Part shown: piece after piece, positions 27,701 to 35,633 of the stretch
Layout of the letters: each line of letters begins with the position of its first letter
Numbering within the stretch: the first letter of the stretch is position 1
NCBI GenBank assembly: GCA_965261315.1
Contig: CBDHDM010000091.1
Coordinates: 62,001-126,000, forward strand
DNA from: Endozoicomonas sp965261315
GTDB taxonomy: Bacteria > Pseudomonadota > Gammaproteobacteria > Pseudomonadales > Endozoicomonadaceae
Direction of reading: 5' to 3'
Length of the DNA: 64,000 bases
Position numbers and translations under genes: made by a program
Notes under the pieces: generated by a model
Told to the model about the DNA's origin: nothing
Database searches by the model: none
What the model saw: the letters and a program-made list of their open reading frames with translations, nothing else

Positions 27701-29878
27701 GAAAACCAGACGCTCTATGCGGGGGCTTACAATCAGAGTACGGGCTGGGCTGGTGATTTTGCCACACAGGATATCAGTTCACTGTCGGTGGACCAGTGGC
27801 ACCATGTGGCCCTGGTTCTGGATGGCGCCGGTCAGCAGATGACTGCATACCTGGATGGTCAGTCCTTTGTCAGTGGCAGTGTTTATGGTGAAGGGCTTTC
27901 CGGGCACTCCGGTGATATTTCTATTGGTGGCCCAAGTCTGGATGGTGGAACACCGTCTACCAATATCTTCCATGATGGTTTTCAGACCGGGGCTTACTAC
28001 CAGGGGAGTATTGATGATGTCAGGGTGTATAACCGGGCGTTGAGTGATGCTGAGGTTGAAGCTGTTCGCTATGACTTTGACGGGTTGGTTGATCAATTTG
28101 ACTACACCATTACTAATGGGTCATCTACGACCAGCAGTTCTCTGGATATCTCACTATCAAGAGCACCACAGGCGGCTGATGAGACATTGAATGTGACTGA
28201 AGACAGTGGTTACACCAGTGGCCAGCTGCAGTCCTATGATGCCGATGGTGGGGAGACGTTGAGTTATCAGCTGCTCACAGGACCGGATAAGGGATTTGTA
28301 ACGGTCGACAGTCACGGACAGTACACGTTTGTAACCGGCTCGGACTTTGAAGCATTGAATGATGGTGAGTCTGAACAGGTGTCATTTACCTATTCGGTGA
28401 CTGATCTTCAGGGTAATCAGGATGAGGGTACGGTTCTGGTGAATGTTGCCGGACAGAATGAACTCCCTTTGGGTGAGAATCTGGTGGCCAACCCATCGGC
28501 TGCCACTGGTGACTTCTCTGGCTGGACCATCACTGCAAATGGTGGAACAGGGTGGGGTATTACTGGCACCAGCCAGGAAGGAACAAACAGCTTCATCACG
28601 TCACATGACTGGGGCCGAAAATATCAACTGATTGATTTGGAAAACCAGGGGTTTTCAGCAGATTTTCTTGATTCTGCGCCAGAAATATCCGCCAGTGAGT
28701 GGTATCTGGGAATCGCTAACCCCAGTGATCAGTATTACTTCAAGGTTGAGCTGCGAGGTGCTGGACAGGAAGTGATCGATAGTTTTGATACGGGTACGTT
28801 GACGGCCAGCAACCAGTGGCAGGAAGTCGCCCATGAGTTCAGTGGTTACGGTACCGGAGTTCGCTATGTCTACGTAGAACATGGTGGTAAGGATAATGAA
28901 TACTGGTCAGGCCACTATGGTACAGCCATTGATAATACGCAGATTATAGTGAGTGCTCCGGAGGCTGCGGGCAACGGGCAGGGCAGTCTGGGTATTGACA
29001 GCAGTTCGTTTCAAATCATGGATGGTGCCATGCTTGGAACGGATCTTACTGGCCAGATTGTTGAGAACAATGGTTTTACTTCGCTGGATCAGTGGTTGCT
29101 TGAACATGATGGTGGAGCACTTTCAGTTTCATTGAATACCGCCGATGGAAACAGTTGGTCTGCTGGTGTACGTCTGCTTCACAGTGATGCCAATGGTTCT
29201 GCCGGTGTTGAAGTGGCTCAGTTCAGCGGGCAGCTGTCAGCAACCGGGCAGGCAACTCAGGTTCTGACGTTTGATGATCTACCCGCTGGTCATTATCAGC
29301 TGGTGCTGGGAAATGACGGCTTTGATGAAAGCAGTGCGGTCAGTGCTCTGGATTACCCGGGCGTGGTCAGTGGTGAGCATAGTTATGAGGTGGCGGTTGC
29401 CGGTCAGGTATCGGTTGCGGCTTTACCAAGGGATCCAGGTCAGAATGCCCTGATTTCCGGGGAAAGCTATGACCAGACTGAAGGAATTCTCACTCTGGCC
29501 GTTGTAAATAATGAAGCTGAAATGGTAGATACCGATAACACCTTATATTACGAGGTGTTTAATAATGATGTCAGGGTTGGGCAGGGAGCGTTCGATTTCA
29601 GTAGCGGTATGAGTCCGCAGAACATCTCTGTGACGATTAACAACGAGCCTCTGGAAACGTTAACCCTGGACGAAGTTCAGGTGATATTTCATGAAATGAA
29701 TGTTTCCGGGGAGGTGGTCAGTAGTCAGACGTTTGGCTTTGATCAGGCAACCATCCCCAATGGAAGTCCAGTGACAGCCCAGGGGGGCGATGGTTTACAG
29801 GGGCTGGAGCTGATAGAACTTGGACTGGACTATTTTGAGCTGGGTTTCAGTGAGTTGATGGATGATATGCAGGGGTAG
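24728..29878 (+). CDS. Giant type I-secreted adhesin: cadherin/VCBS-like repeats, LamG and FBA-like domains
   Basis: A 1716-residue acidic protein with no Sec signal, placed between its presumed adaptor and exporter. Visible order: an acidic low-complexity lead (1-180); cadherin/VCBS-like units ('DVDGDQLSVQN', 'FTPNSHFSGTANF') at about 185-395; a lectin-like beta region (398-571); further cadherin-like units to about 790; a VCBS-like unit ('ASPGSSLSVASVNGQ') to about 870; a LamG/concanavalin domain (about 882-1119); a VCBS unit (about 1130-1245); an FBA-like domain (about 1250-1408); a last beta domain; and a C-terminus rich in Leu/Glu/Asp. Canonical RTX nonapeptides (GGxGxDxxx) are absent, unusual for this pathway, so the secretion signal must be the C-terminal tail. 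The likely role is binding host or matrix glycans. Confidence 0.88.
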   Translation: MSETNQVKSSASGSESVGAALQAATVLGASDGLISENHEAEAKASEEALVELEEQWEQAPDSEDEEEEGDQGDKTALAKGVRPNIANTANANTGSPSPEVSAPSLEDDSEGSSGDSENTGALDNPSGSETTEEDAEEETDSEEESSSDTDESATESTSTFQPAVSQSTTYPSNYQPEAVPDDVTASESGSLLFDLLANDNDVDVNDNAQNFTLDSVIIVDSNGDPVSGQGSVSIIDNQLQFDPGSDFDTLADGDEQLVTVRYVMSDDEGAQSIATVSITVIGTNDAPVTGDPILLGSSSEDSLIEITEATLLANASDVDGDQLSVQNLTSDQGAILDNGNGTWSFTPNSHFSGTANFFFDVFDVFDGIASSSAQASVTLTAVADAPGLSINPAHNDLPVADHHFDSGSEGWTQMWVGTGLFATGNMLGRFEGSGGNQRTSNTYDVPQGVNELTLNFTFYEIDSWDGEEFRVFVDGQLYHSRSYQIYNNAGDVAGTETLTNGQGDVIGQVVHDESFQAVVSTNWVDQAHHYTLTIPVDPNAGQVTIGFGSTLDEAKSNESWGIDNLNLAVSGSTSDAIGLEDTAITLDVASALVDTDGSESLTLTFSGMPTGAVLSAGQQNQDGTWTLTAAELDSLTIAPAEHFNGEMSLTVTAVSVEAETGETASITDTITINVIPFNDLPLASNGVTIGSENTDYVFTINDFPFSDPADTGDAIEAVQVTQLPGHGQILLDTNGDGSFETTVALNTSVSRTDIESGRLILRPETGVSGQVTVDFQVSDGEGWSDNSGTLTVITKSGDAAVVQLDSDVEHILVGESGELTGTASPGSSLSVASVNGQSLAGTGTTSIQGQYGELQVHPSGDWSYTPDGISEVALSMTSSQLQDSLVAHWRFDQSNNGTVADSATAGVSQEAATLTGGATLSVDGFNGSAVTLDGVDDHVLVGDSADINLNSTTLDERTLSLAFQFDETNNLAGRQILYEEGAGSNGIVVYLENQTLYAGAYNQSTGWAGDFATQDISSLSVDQWHHVALVLDGAGQQMTAYLDGQSFVSGSVYGEGLSGHSGDISIGGPSLDGGTPSTNIFHDGFQTGAYYQGSIDDVRVYNRALSDAEVEAVRYDFDGLVDQFDYTITNGSSTTSSSLDISLSRAPQAADETLNVTEDSGYTSGQLQSYDADGGETLSYQLLTGPDKGFVTVDSHGQYTFVTGSDFEALNDGESEQVSFTYSVTDLQGNQDEGTVLVNVAGQNELPLGENLVANPSAATGDFSGWTITANGGTGWGITGTSQEGTNSFITSHDWGRKYQLIDLENQGFSADFLDSAPEISASEWYLGIANPSDQYYFKVELRGAGQEVIDSFDTGTLTASNQWQEVAHEFSGYGTGVRYVYVEHGGKDNEYWSGHYGTAIDNTQIIVSAPEAAGNGQGSLGIDSSSFQIMDGAMLGTDLTGQIVENNGFTSLDQWLLEHDGGALSVSLNTADGNSWSAGVRLLHSDANGSAGVEVAQFSGQLSATGQATQVLTFDDLPAGHYQLVLGNDGFDESSAVSALDYPGVVSGEHSYEVAVAGQVSVAALPRDPGQNALISGESYDQTEGILTLAVVNNEAEMVDTDNTLYYEVFNNDVRVGQGAFDFSSGMSPQNISVTINNEPLETLTLDEVQVIFHEMNVSGEVVSSQTFGFDQATIPNGSPVTAQGGDGLQGLELIELGLDYFELGFSELMDDMQG
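28475..28953 (+). other. Region coding the FBA-like (F-box-associated, N-glycan-binding) domain of the adhesin
   Basis: Residues about 1250-1408 follow, block by block, the consensus of the FBA domain of FBXO2/FBXO6: 'NLVANPS', 'GGTGW', 'FITSHDWGRKYQLIDLENQG', 'LDSAPEI', 'EWYLG', 'EVAHEFSGYGTGVRYVYVEH' and 'GGKDNEYWSG'. In FBXO2 the Tyr-Trp pair of the last block contacts the chitobiose core of N-glycans; here it is Tyr1392-Trp1393. The comparison is from memory of the family, not from a search. No F-box precedes it. Confidence 0.72.
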
Positions 29879-29905
29879 TAGGGTGAGCAGTCAGATACCC
29901 AAAGG

Positions 29906-30006
29906 CTTTGGAGCTGCAACAAGGCGGCATGTGAGTGAAGCAGCGGGAACTTAGACAAACTAAGTGACCGGGGGCGAGCGCAGCCAACGCAGTAGCAATT
30001 TCAAAG
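29906..30006. repeat. 101-bp imperfect palindromic repeat between the adhesin and exporter genes
   Basis: The ends CTTTG and CAAAG pair and the centre is a perfect hairpin ACTTAG-acaaa-CTAAGT (29949-29965); the arms between pair only partly. It resembles a dispersed palindromic element. It could cap the adhesin transcript or lower readthrough into the exporter gene. Confidence 0.55.
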
Positions 30007-30053
30007 GCGGTGGGTTTAGCCAAGACGTGCGTTGATCATTTACTGGAGAAGGA

Positions 30054-32111
30054 GTGACTCCCGGCATTGTTGAAAGGCAATGGACTGTGAACATGAATAG
30101 TGAAGACTGTCTGGTTAATTCAGCCAGTTTGAGCAATGCGCTGGAATACCTGAACAAGCATTATACGCTGGACAGCAGACTCGCCTTTATTAATAACAAG
30201 TTGCGCAGAACCACCGACCTTAATATTTACAAAACCAAGTCCTATCTGGAAGAACTCGGCTTTCTCGTTAAAATCTCCTCCGTTGACAATCTCGATCTGG
30301 TTGAGCTGGATGAAGAGCATTTGCTGTTCTGTTTTGACCACGAGCACGACATCATTATTCTTCGTCACAACAGTGATATGAATCGGACACGTTCCAAGCA
30401 CAGCATGGAACACCCGATACTTGTCATCAGTACCAAAAAGCTGGAACCCAGGGCTGGTGCTTCGGGTGATGAACACAAAAGCATGGCCTGGTTTTTCCGG
30501 CGCCTGACGGATCGTGACGGCATATATCTGGTGTTGACTGGCTTAATCACTAACCTTCTGGTGTATGTTGTCCCGCTATACAACATGAATGTATTCGACA
30601 AGGTACTGCCCAGCGGCTTTGTGGGGATTTTGTCATCACTGGTTCTAATTGCCGTATTTCTGGTACTCATCTGGTTTGTGAACAGGTCAGCATTGTCTTA
30701 CTTACTGAGTGATCGGGTTTTCCACCTGGAGGTTCAACTGGCGAGGGAGTTTTCACACCGGCTTTGTAATCTGAAGCCATCGGCCATACCTCAGTCGGCT
30801 TCATTCATGACCCAGCTGGTAACCTATGGCAAGTCTCTGAGTCAAATGCTGGGCACATTGCATTTAATGGCGTTGGTTGATTCGCCGTTCATGGTGTTAT
30901 CTCTGTCGATGATTGCCTACTTTGGTGGTGCCATGGTGGCTATTCCGCTGATTGCTATTATTCTGGTCATCGGAATCAACCTTGTACTCCAGCCAAAGAT
31001 TCAAAAATACATTAATGATCGCTATGAGTTTGAAGGACGAAAACGCAAGTTTGAATATGAAATTATGCAGTCCCTGCCTTTTATTAAACTGGCTGGAATG
31101 GAACGCTATTTCACGGATGTAATTGAGCATAACAGACCAGACCATCAGTTCTACTTTTCAATCTCTGCTCATATCAATCATATCTCTATGTTGATCCTGT
31201 TCCTTTCCCTGATTGCTGTCACCGGGTATGGTGCCTGGCAGGTCTCTGAGGGAATGATGACCATGGGACAGCTGGTGGCTTGTTCGCTTCTTGCCTCCAA
31301 GTCCATCTCCAACGCATCCATCACCAATTTGCTGTTTAATATCAATCGCATTCGGATTTTGTTTGATAATCTGAATAAGTTTTATGAAATCCCCATTGAA
31401 GAACGGGGGGCTTCTTTCTGTCTGACTCGAATTAAGCACCTTGAACTGAAAGATATTGAGTTTAATTATGCTGATAACCGTTATTTCCAAATAAAGGGTG
31501 TAAATATTGACTTTAACCTGCCGGATACACTGTACGTTTATGGTCGTCCGGGGGCAGGAAAGTCCAGTTTGTTTAATATTCTGGCAGGGCTTGAAGATCC
31601 ATCCAGTGGTCATCTGCTGGTTAATAACCTGAACGTTGAACATTTCGATTATCGGGATGTACGCAGCCATATTCATTTCTCCCCTTCATATTACCGATTT
31701 TTTACCGGTACCCTTTATGACAATCTGACCCTTGGGCGTACCTCGCTGACGGCTGATCAGGTAGCGGATGCCCTGGAAAAGGTGCATCTGGCGGAGAAGA
31801 TTAACCAGATTGAAGATGGTCTGCACTTCAAAGTTGATAATAACGACATCGTTCCCCTGTCATCCGGTGAGCGGAAGCGTTTTATGCTGGCCAGGGTATT
31901 TTTGACGGATGCAGATCTTGTTGTTCTGGATGAGCCGTTTGAGTTTCTGAGTGATGAAGACAGCCTTAACTTTATCCAGTCAGTCCGTGCCTTTTGCAGG
32001 GAGACAGAGAAAGGTCTGATTATTCTGAGTAACCGGAAGTCCTTTGCACATTTCTGCAATCATGCCCTGACGTTGAATAATGGTCAGTTATATCCAATGA
32101 AGAAAAAATAA
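30054..32111 (+). CDS. Type I secretion ABC exporter (HlyB/LapB-like) with C39-like domain
   Basis: A permease-ATPase fusion of up to 685 residues. Residues about 15-115 form a C39-like domain without a peptidase Cys-His pair, the substrate-docking type seen in HlyB. Six membrane segments follow (about 160-410). The nucleotide-binding domain has Walker A 'GRPGAGKS' (about 499-506), a degenerate signature 'LSSGERKR', Walker B 'LVVLDEPF', and 'ILSNRKS' where the switch His is normally found, so the H-loop His appears replaced by Asn. The start is uncertain: GTG 30054 has GGAG five bases upstream, whereas ATG 30093 is a better codon with poorer spacing. It probably exports the adjacent adhesin. 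Confidence 0.85.
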   Translation: MTPGIVERQWTVNMNSEDCLVNSASLSNALEYLNKHYTLDSRLAFINNKLRRTTDLNIYKTKSYLEELGFLVKISSVDNLDLVELDEEHLLFCFDHEHDIIILRHNSDMNRTRSKHSMEHPILVISTKKLEPRAGASGDEHKSMAWFFRRLTDRDGIYLVLTGLITNLLVYVVPLYNMNVFDKVLPSGFVGILSSLVLIAVFLVLIWFVNRSALSYLLSDRVFHLEVQLAREFSHRLCNLKPSAIPQSASFMTQLVTYGKSLSQMLGTLHLMALVDSPFMVLSLSMIAYFGGAMVAIPLIAIILVIGINLVLQPKIQKYINDRYEFEGRKRKFEYEIMQSLPFIKLAGMERYFTDVIEHNRPDHQFYFSISAHINHISMLILFLSLIAVTGYGAWQVSEGMMTMGQLVACSLLASKSISNASITNLLFNINRIRILFDNLNKFYEIPIEERGASFCLTRIKHLELKDIEFNYADNRYFQIKGVNIDFNLPDTLYVYGRPGAGKSSLFNILAGLEDPSSGHLLVNNLNVEHFDYRDVRSHIHFSPSYYRFFTGTLYDNLTLGRTSLTADQVADALEKVHLAEKINQIEDGLHFKVDNNDIVPLSSGERKRFMLARVFLTDADLVVLDEPFEFLSDEDSLNFIQSVRAFCRETEKGLIILSNRKSFAHFCNHALTLNNGQLYPMKKK

Positions 32112-32119
32112 CGATTAAT

Positions 32120-33063
32120 GAAACTGCCTTTCACCACCCCTATCAGGAATATGGAGACTCGTAAAAAATGCCCAAAACCTGAATGATCGTCCACTGCCTT
32201 TCCTTCAAACCAACCATATGCCGCTCCTGATTATTGACCGTTAACACACTGATTCCCTGGAAACAGAAGAGATAGAGTGAAGATACCAGAAAATCAGGAC
32301 TTTTCAGGAATCTAAAGCCGCCTTCAACCTGTTGTTGAGACTTGTAGGTAGACAACAGTTCACCGGCATTCAGACTATCCTGATTCAGTTCATTGGTGCC
32401 CAGGATAAAACAACCCAGTGAGGCCTCTGCATTCTCCCTTGCCTCGCAGAAAACAAAGCATCCGGCCTGCACAAAGTATTCGAAGTGATCAGGCTGGCTA
32501 TCCGACGATGGACGCCCTTTGCCTGAGTAGCAGGGTTTACAGATAATCTCAGGTTCCGTTTCACTCTGGCAGAGTTTTGATTGTTTCTGCCATAAGGCAA
32601 AAGCCTTCAATGCATCGTCCTGGCACCGAAAGGCCTTTTTACCCAGTTTTTCCAGATCACGAGCCTCTTTCAGTGACTGCTTCTGCATCTTCCTGGTCAG
32701 CGTTTTCTGCTCACTGAGCCTGCGCTTTTTATTGAGAAACAGGAGCCATCTCTGTTGAACATCTCCGTCGAAAAACTCAGGGAACATGTACAGCGTCTGC
32801 CCTGTAAAGCCCAACCCGTTTATGATCATTGCGACCACAGCCTGCCCAATGGTGACATTACGCTCATCAGCGTCATTTGTTATACGCGCATCGATGTATT
32901 CGGCTATCTTCAGTTCCCGGCACATGGCGGCAACTAGTCCGAGGTGGTTCAGGTTCTTACTTTGGTATTGAGCGGGCAGCATGTTGGTGTTCCTGAATAT
33001 CTGATCAGTCCTTTGACAACAGGATTCAGGAAAATATCAATCGGGGTGGTGAAAGGCAGTTTC
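32120..33063 (-). mobile_element. Internally deleted IS1634-type element with intact ends
   Basis: Perfect 21-bp inverted repeats (32120-32140 and 33043-33063, outer end GAAACTGCCTTTCACC) bound only 944 bp, about half of a normal IS1634-family element. The transposase frame inside is a splice of its two ends. With both ends intact it could still move if a full-length relative supplies transposase. Confidence 0.8.
32143..32982 (-). pseudogene. IS1634-type transposase, central DDE region deleted
   Basis: Residues 1-75 match the N-terminal DUF4277-type domain ('LGLVAAMCRELKIAEYID', 'GQAVVAMIINGLGF', 'LYMFPEFF'). After residue 85 the frame jumps to the C-terminal region ('LLSTYKSQQQVEGGFRFLKSPDFLVSSLYL'), so the catalytic middle is gone. 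The last about 45 residues are not family-like, suggesting a second lesion. The joined frame stays open for 279 codons, which implies a clean in-frame deletion at the first junction. Confidence 0.82.
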
Positions 33064-33690
33064 CATTCATCCTGAGCTTGCCAAAGGGAGAGGGCACCAT
33101 ACTTCAATGGGCTCAGCACGAATGGAATGTAAAGCATCAAACTCAATGAAACCATGCCTCTGGATTCGTTGAAATTTTGCGGGTCATACCTTTTCATACG
33201 AAGATTGTCCGCTAATCGAGTCAGTTTGAATTGGGGCTCTATAGACTCTCTGGTGTGCATTGTAATTATTTGGTACTTACCAGAAATTTTTTGTGGCTGA
33301 ATTGCTGTACCGTGCGGCATCAGCAGTAAGCAATGTTCACTTCTGAACAGCAGGTCGAATAACACAGGCACAAATTTTAGAAAGTCTCAGTGGTTTTGAA
33401 ACAGGGTTCAGCTTAGAGCTAACATTGTTAGTTCTTGATAAGTACATTGGGCATATCAAAGCACGGCAAGACAAACATTTCACACAAGAGGAGATTGGTC
33501 GCTTTATTGATGCCTGCAATGAGATATTTGGAGTTCGATCTTATGTCAGCGGACTCTGACACCTGAAAACACTGTTTATATTCAGTAAACGTGATTTCAG
33601 AAGTATCAGCTCCATGTTATGTTTTGCAGAGTTCACTAATAAAAATCATAATAGTTGAGCCGGACGTTCCGCAGACAAACGGTTATTGAT
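33064..33690. other. Gene-poor stretch with an orphan C-terminal coding scrap
   Basis: The plus-strand frame 33347-33559 is open without a start codon and codes a plausible helical tail ('LSLELTLLVLDKYIGHIKARQ'-like character, ending 'GVRSYVSGL'). It may be the 3' end of a gene lost when the adjacent element arrived; no family is recognised. The rest shows no supported feature. Confidence 0.35.
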
Positions 33691-34017
33691 ATGCGCAACA
33701 GGCTGATTGCCTTTATTCTCTACTTGCCTTTGTTACTTTCGGGTATGTCCGGGGATATTGTTCTGCCTGTTTCCGGGGAAAGTAACGCTCATCAACATCT
33801 GTCATTTGATATCTTTTCTGATGAGGGGGATGGATGGGTTGGAAGTTTGCCCATTCATGATGGCAGCAATCATATTCATGAAACCATGGATCGTTTGGTT
33901 CTCATTCCTTTTGACATACCTGATCGTGCCGCCAGCACCCATTTTATCTATCCGGAAGACTCCCCGGTACGACGCCACTACCCACTTCTGCGTCCCCCTC
34001 TATTTTCGATGGCATAA
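33691..34017 (+). CDS. Small secreted His-containing protein of a HupE locus
   Basis: A 108-residue protein with a signal peptide (residues 1 to about 28, 'LIAFILYLPLLLSGMSGDIV'). The mature part has several His residues ('NAHQHLS', 'PIHDGSNHIHET') and no Cys. No family is recognised. It lies 57 bp before the HupE-like gene on the same strand, so it may be a periplasmic metal-binding partner; that is inference from context only. ATG 33691 was chosen because the signal peptide starts there. Confidence 0.6.
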   Translation: MRNRLIAFILYLPLLLSGMSGDIVLPVSGESNAHQHLSFDIFSDEGDGWVGSLPIHDGSNHIHETMDRLVLIPFDIPDRAASTHFIYPEDSPVRRHYPLLRPPLFSMA

Positions 34018-34074
34018 GCAATAGTTGCGGCTTCTGGAGCCGCATAAAATGATTATCAGACCATCGGAGTTTAT

Positions 34075-34827
34075 ATGCTCTCATTACTTTGGGGGAGGTT
34101 TGACCTGTCCCCGGAAAAGGTTGTTAGCAACCAGAAAAAGTATCGATATCGATTGCTCATGCTGCTGTTTATGATTGCCCTGGTGGCGTTAAGCAGAGAA
34201 GGCCTGGCCCATGCTGTAGCAGAAGGCGACAAAGGGTATATACAGGAGATCAGCGGTGTAAACCTGATTGCGTTTACCTATCTTGGAGCGAAGCACATGG
34301 TCACAGGTTATGACCATGTGCTCTTTCTTTTTGGCGTGATTTTCTTCCTTTACCAAACCCGGCAAATCGCCGTCTATGTGAGTCTTTTTGCCCTCGGGCA
34401 CTCTACCACCATGCTGATGGGGGTGTATTTCAACATCGGGATTAACAGCTACATCATTGATGCCATTATTGGTCTTTCTGTGGTGTACAAGGCGCTGGAC
34501 AATCTGGGTGCTTATCAGCGCTGGTTTGGCTTCCAGCCGAATACCAGAATGGCCACGCTGGTGTTTGGCTTTTTTCATGGCTTTGGTCTGTCGAACAAGA
34601 TCATTGAATACGACATCTCTCCGGAAGGGCTTGTACCTAATCTCCTTGCCTTCAATATTGGGGTGGAGATCGGGCAGATACTGGCCTTGAGTGCAATATT
34701 GATTGTTATGGGGTTCTGGCGCAAAGCGGAAGGCTTCTGGAAACACGCTTATACCGCCAATGTGGCGATGATGAGTGCTGGCTTCATGTTGATCGGCTAT
34801 CAACTGACGGGCCTGATGGCCGCATAA
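34075..34827 (+). CDS. HupE/UreJ-family membrane protein
   Basis: A 250-residue membrane protein. It shows the family's sequence islands: 'GYDHVLFLFGVIFF', 'FALGHSTTM', 'FGFFHGFGLS' and 'FNIGVEIGQ', each within or next to one of about six to seven membrane helices. HupE/UreJ proteins are linked to nickel or cobalt uptake, and the conserved His/Asp residues would fit a cation path. No hydrogenase or urease genes are near, so the metal is unknown. The gene is followed after 19 bp by an anchor-type protein in the same operon. Confidence 0.85.
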   Translation: MLSLLWGRFDLSPEKVVSNQKKYRYRLLMLLFMIALVALSREGLAHAVAEGDKGYIQEISGVNLIAFTYLGAKHMVTGYDHVLFLFGVIFFLYQTRQIAVYVSLFALGHSTTMLMGVYFNIGINSYIIDAIIGLSVVYKALDNLGAYQRWFGFQPNTRMATLVFGFFHGFGLSNKIIEYDISPEGLVPNLLAFNIGVEIGQILALSAILIVMGFWRKAEGFWKHAYTANVAMMSAGFMLIGYQLTGLMAA

Positions 34828-34846
34828 TACAGAAAAGGAATTGATC

Positions 34847-35461
34847 ATGTATAACGCCAACAAACCTGTCGCATCAGAACTGCCTTCCACGGTTCAGTTA
34901 CTTCGCTCGACACTTCTGGCACTGGTCGCTGCGATTGTGATCCTGGCGACTATTGTTTTACCGGCTGAATACGCCCTGGACCCGACCGGCATGGGGCGTG
35001 TACTGGGATTGACAGAGATGGGTGAAATTAAGGCACAGCTGGCAGAAGAAGCTGCAGCTGATCGCCTGATGAAGGAAAGCGATCTTGATAATGTCTCTGA
35101 ATCTGGTATTCAAGTGGACCCGGTTTCCACTGTGTTACCGGCTGTGACCTGGCGGGATGAAGTGACTATAAACCTCTCTCCAGGCCAGGGAGCAGAGATA
35201 AAACTTGAAATGGCTGAAGGAAGCACCGCAGTGTACTCCTGGACTTCCCGGGGTGGCCCCGTCAACTTTGATCTTCATGGTGATGGTGGTGGACGATCCA
35301 TAAGTTATGAGAAAGGCCGTGGTATCCCGGAAGGTGAGGGAGAGCTGATGGCTGAATTCAGTGGTAATCACGGGTGGTTTTTCCGTAACCGGAATAAAAC
35401 CGATGTAACTGTGGTTCTAAAGACCAAAGGTGAATATGCCGCGGTAAAACGTCTCATGTGA
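34847..35461 (+). CDS. Transmembrane anchor protein paired with HupE
   Basis: A 204-residue protein with one N-terminal membrane helix (about residues 20-42) followed by a periplasmic domain. 'LSPGQGAEIKLEMAEG', 'YSWTSRGGPVNFDLHGD' and 'FSGNHGWFFRNR' form a compact beta domain seen in proteins commonly annotated 'transmembrane anchor protein' next to HupE. No enzyme motif is visible. ATG 34847 follows AAAGGAATTGATC; a TTG six bases earlier is less likely. Confidence 0.72.
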   Translation: MYNANKPVASELPSTVQLLRSTLLALVAAIVILATIVLPAEYALDPTGMGRVLGLTEMGEIKAQLAEEAAADRLMKESDLDNVSESGIQVDPVSTVLPAVTWRDEVTINLSPGQGAEIKLEMAEGSTAVYSWTSRGGPVNFDLHGDGGGRSISYEKGRGIPEGEGELMAEFSGNHGWFFRNRNKTDVTVVLKTKGEYAAVKRLM

Positions 35462-35633
35462 CATATTGATAATTTAAATTCATCTGTTATCACGTCATCT
35501 ATTTGTAACAGGGATTCCCTAATCTCTTTGTGTACATAAGCAGCCAACCCTACGAAATCATATATTTCTGACTTCTTATGGCAGCTACTTAACGTGTAAT
35601 AAAAATGCGTTCACACAACGATGAGGGATAATC

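Noticed and set aside
32949..33371. 140-codon leftward frame next to the IS1634-type element
   Set aside because: It crosses the inverted repeat of the element and has no family features, so it is probably chance.
35480..35510. CTGTTA...TAACAG in the PhoX leader as a Pho box
   Set aside because: It is an inverted pair rather than the direct CTGTCAT repeats bound by PhoB.
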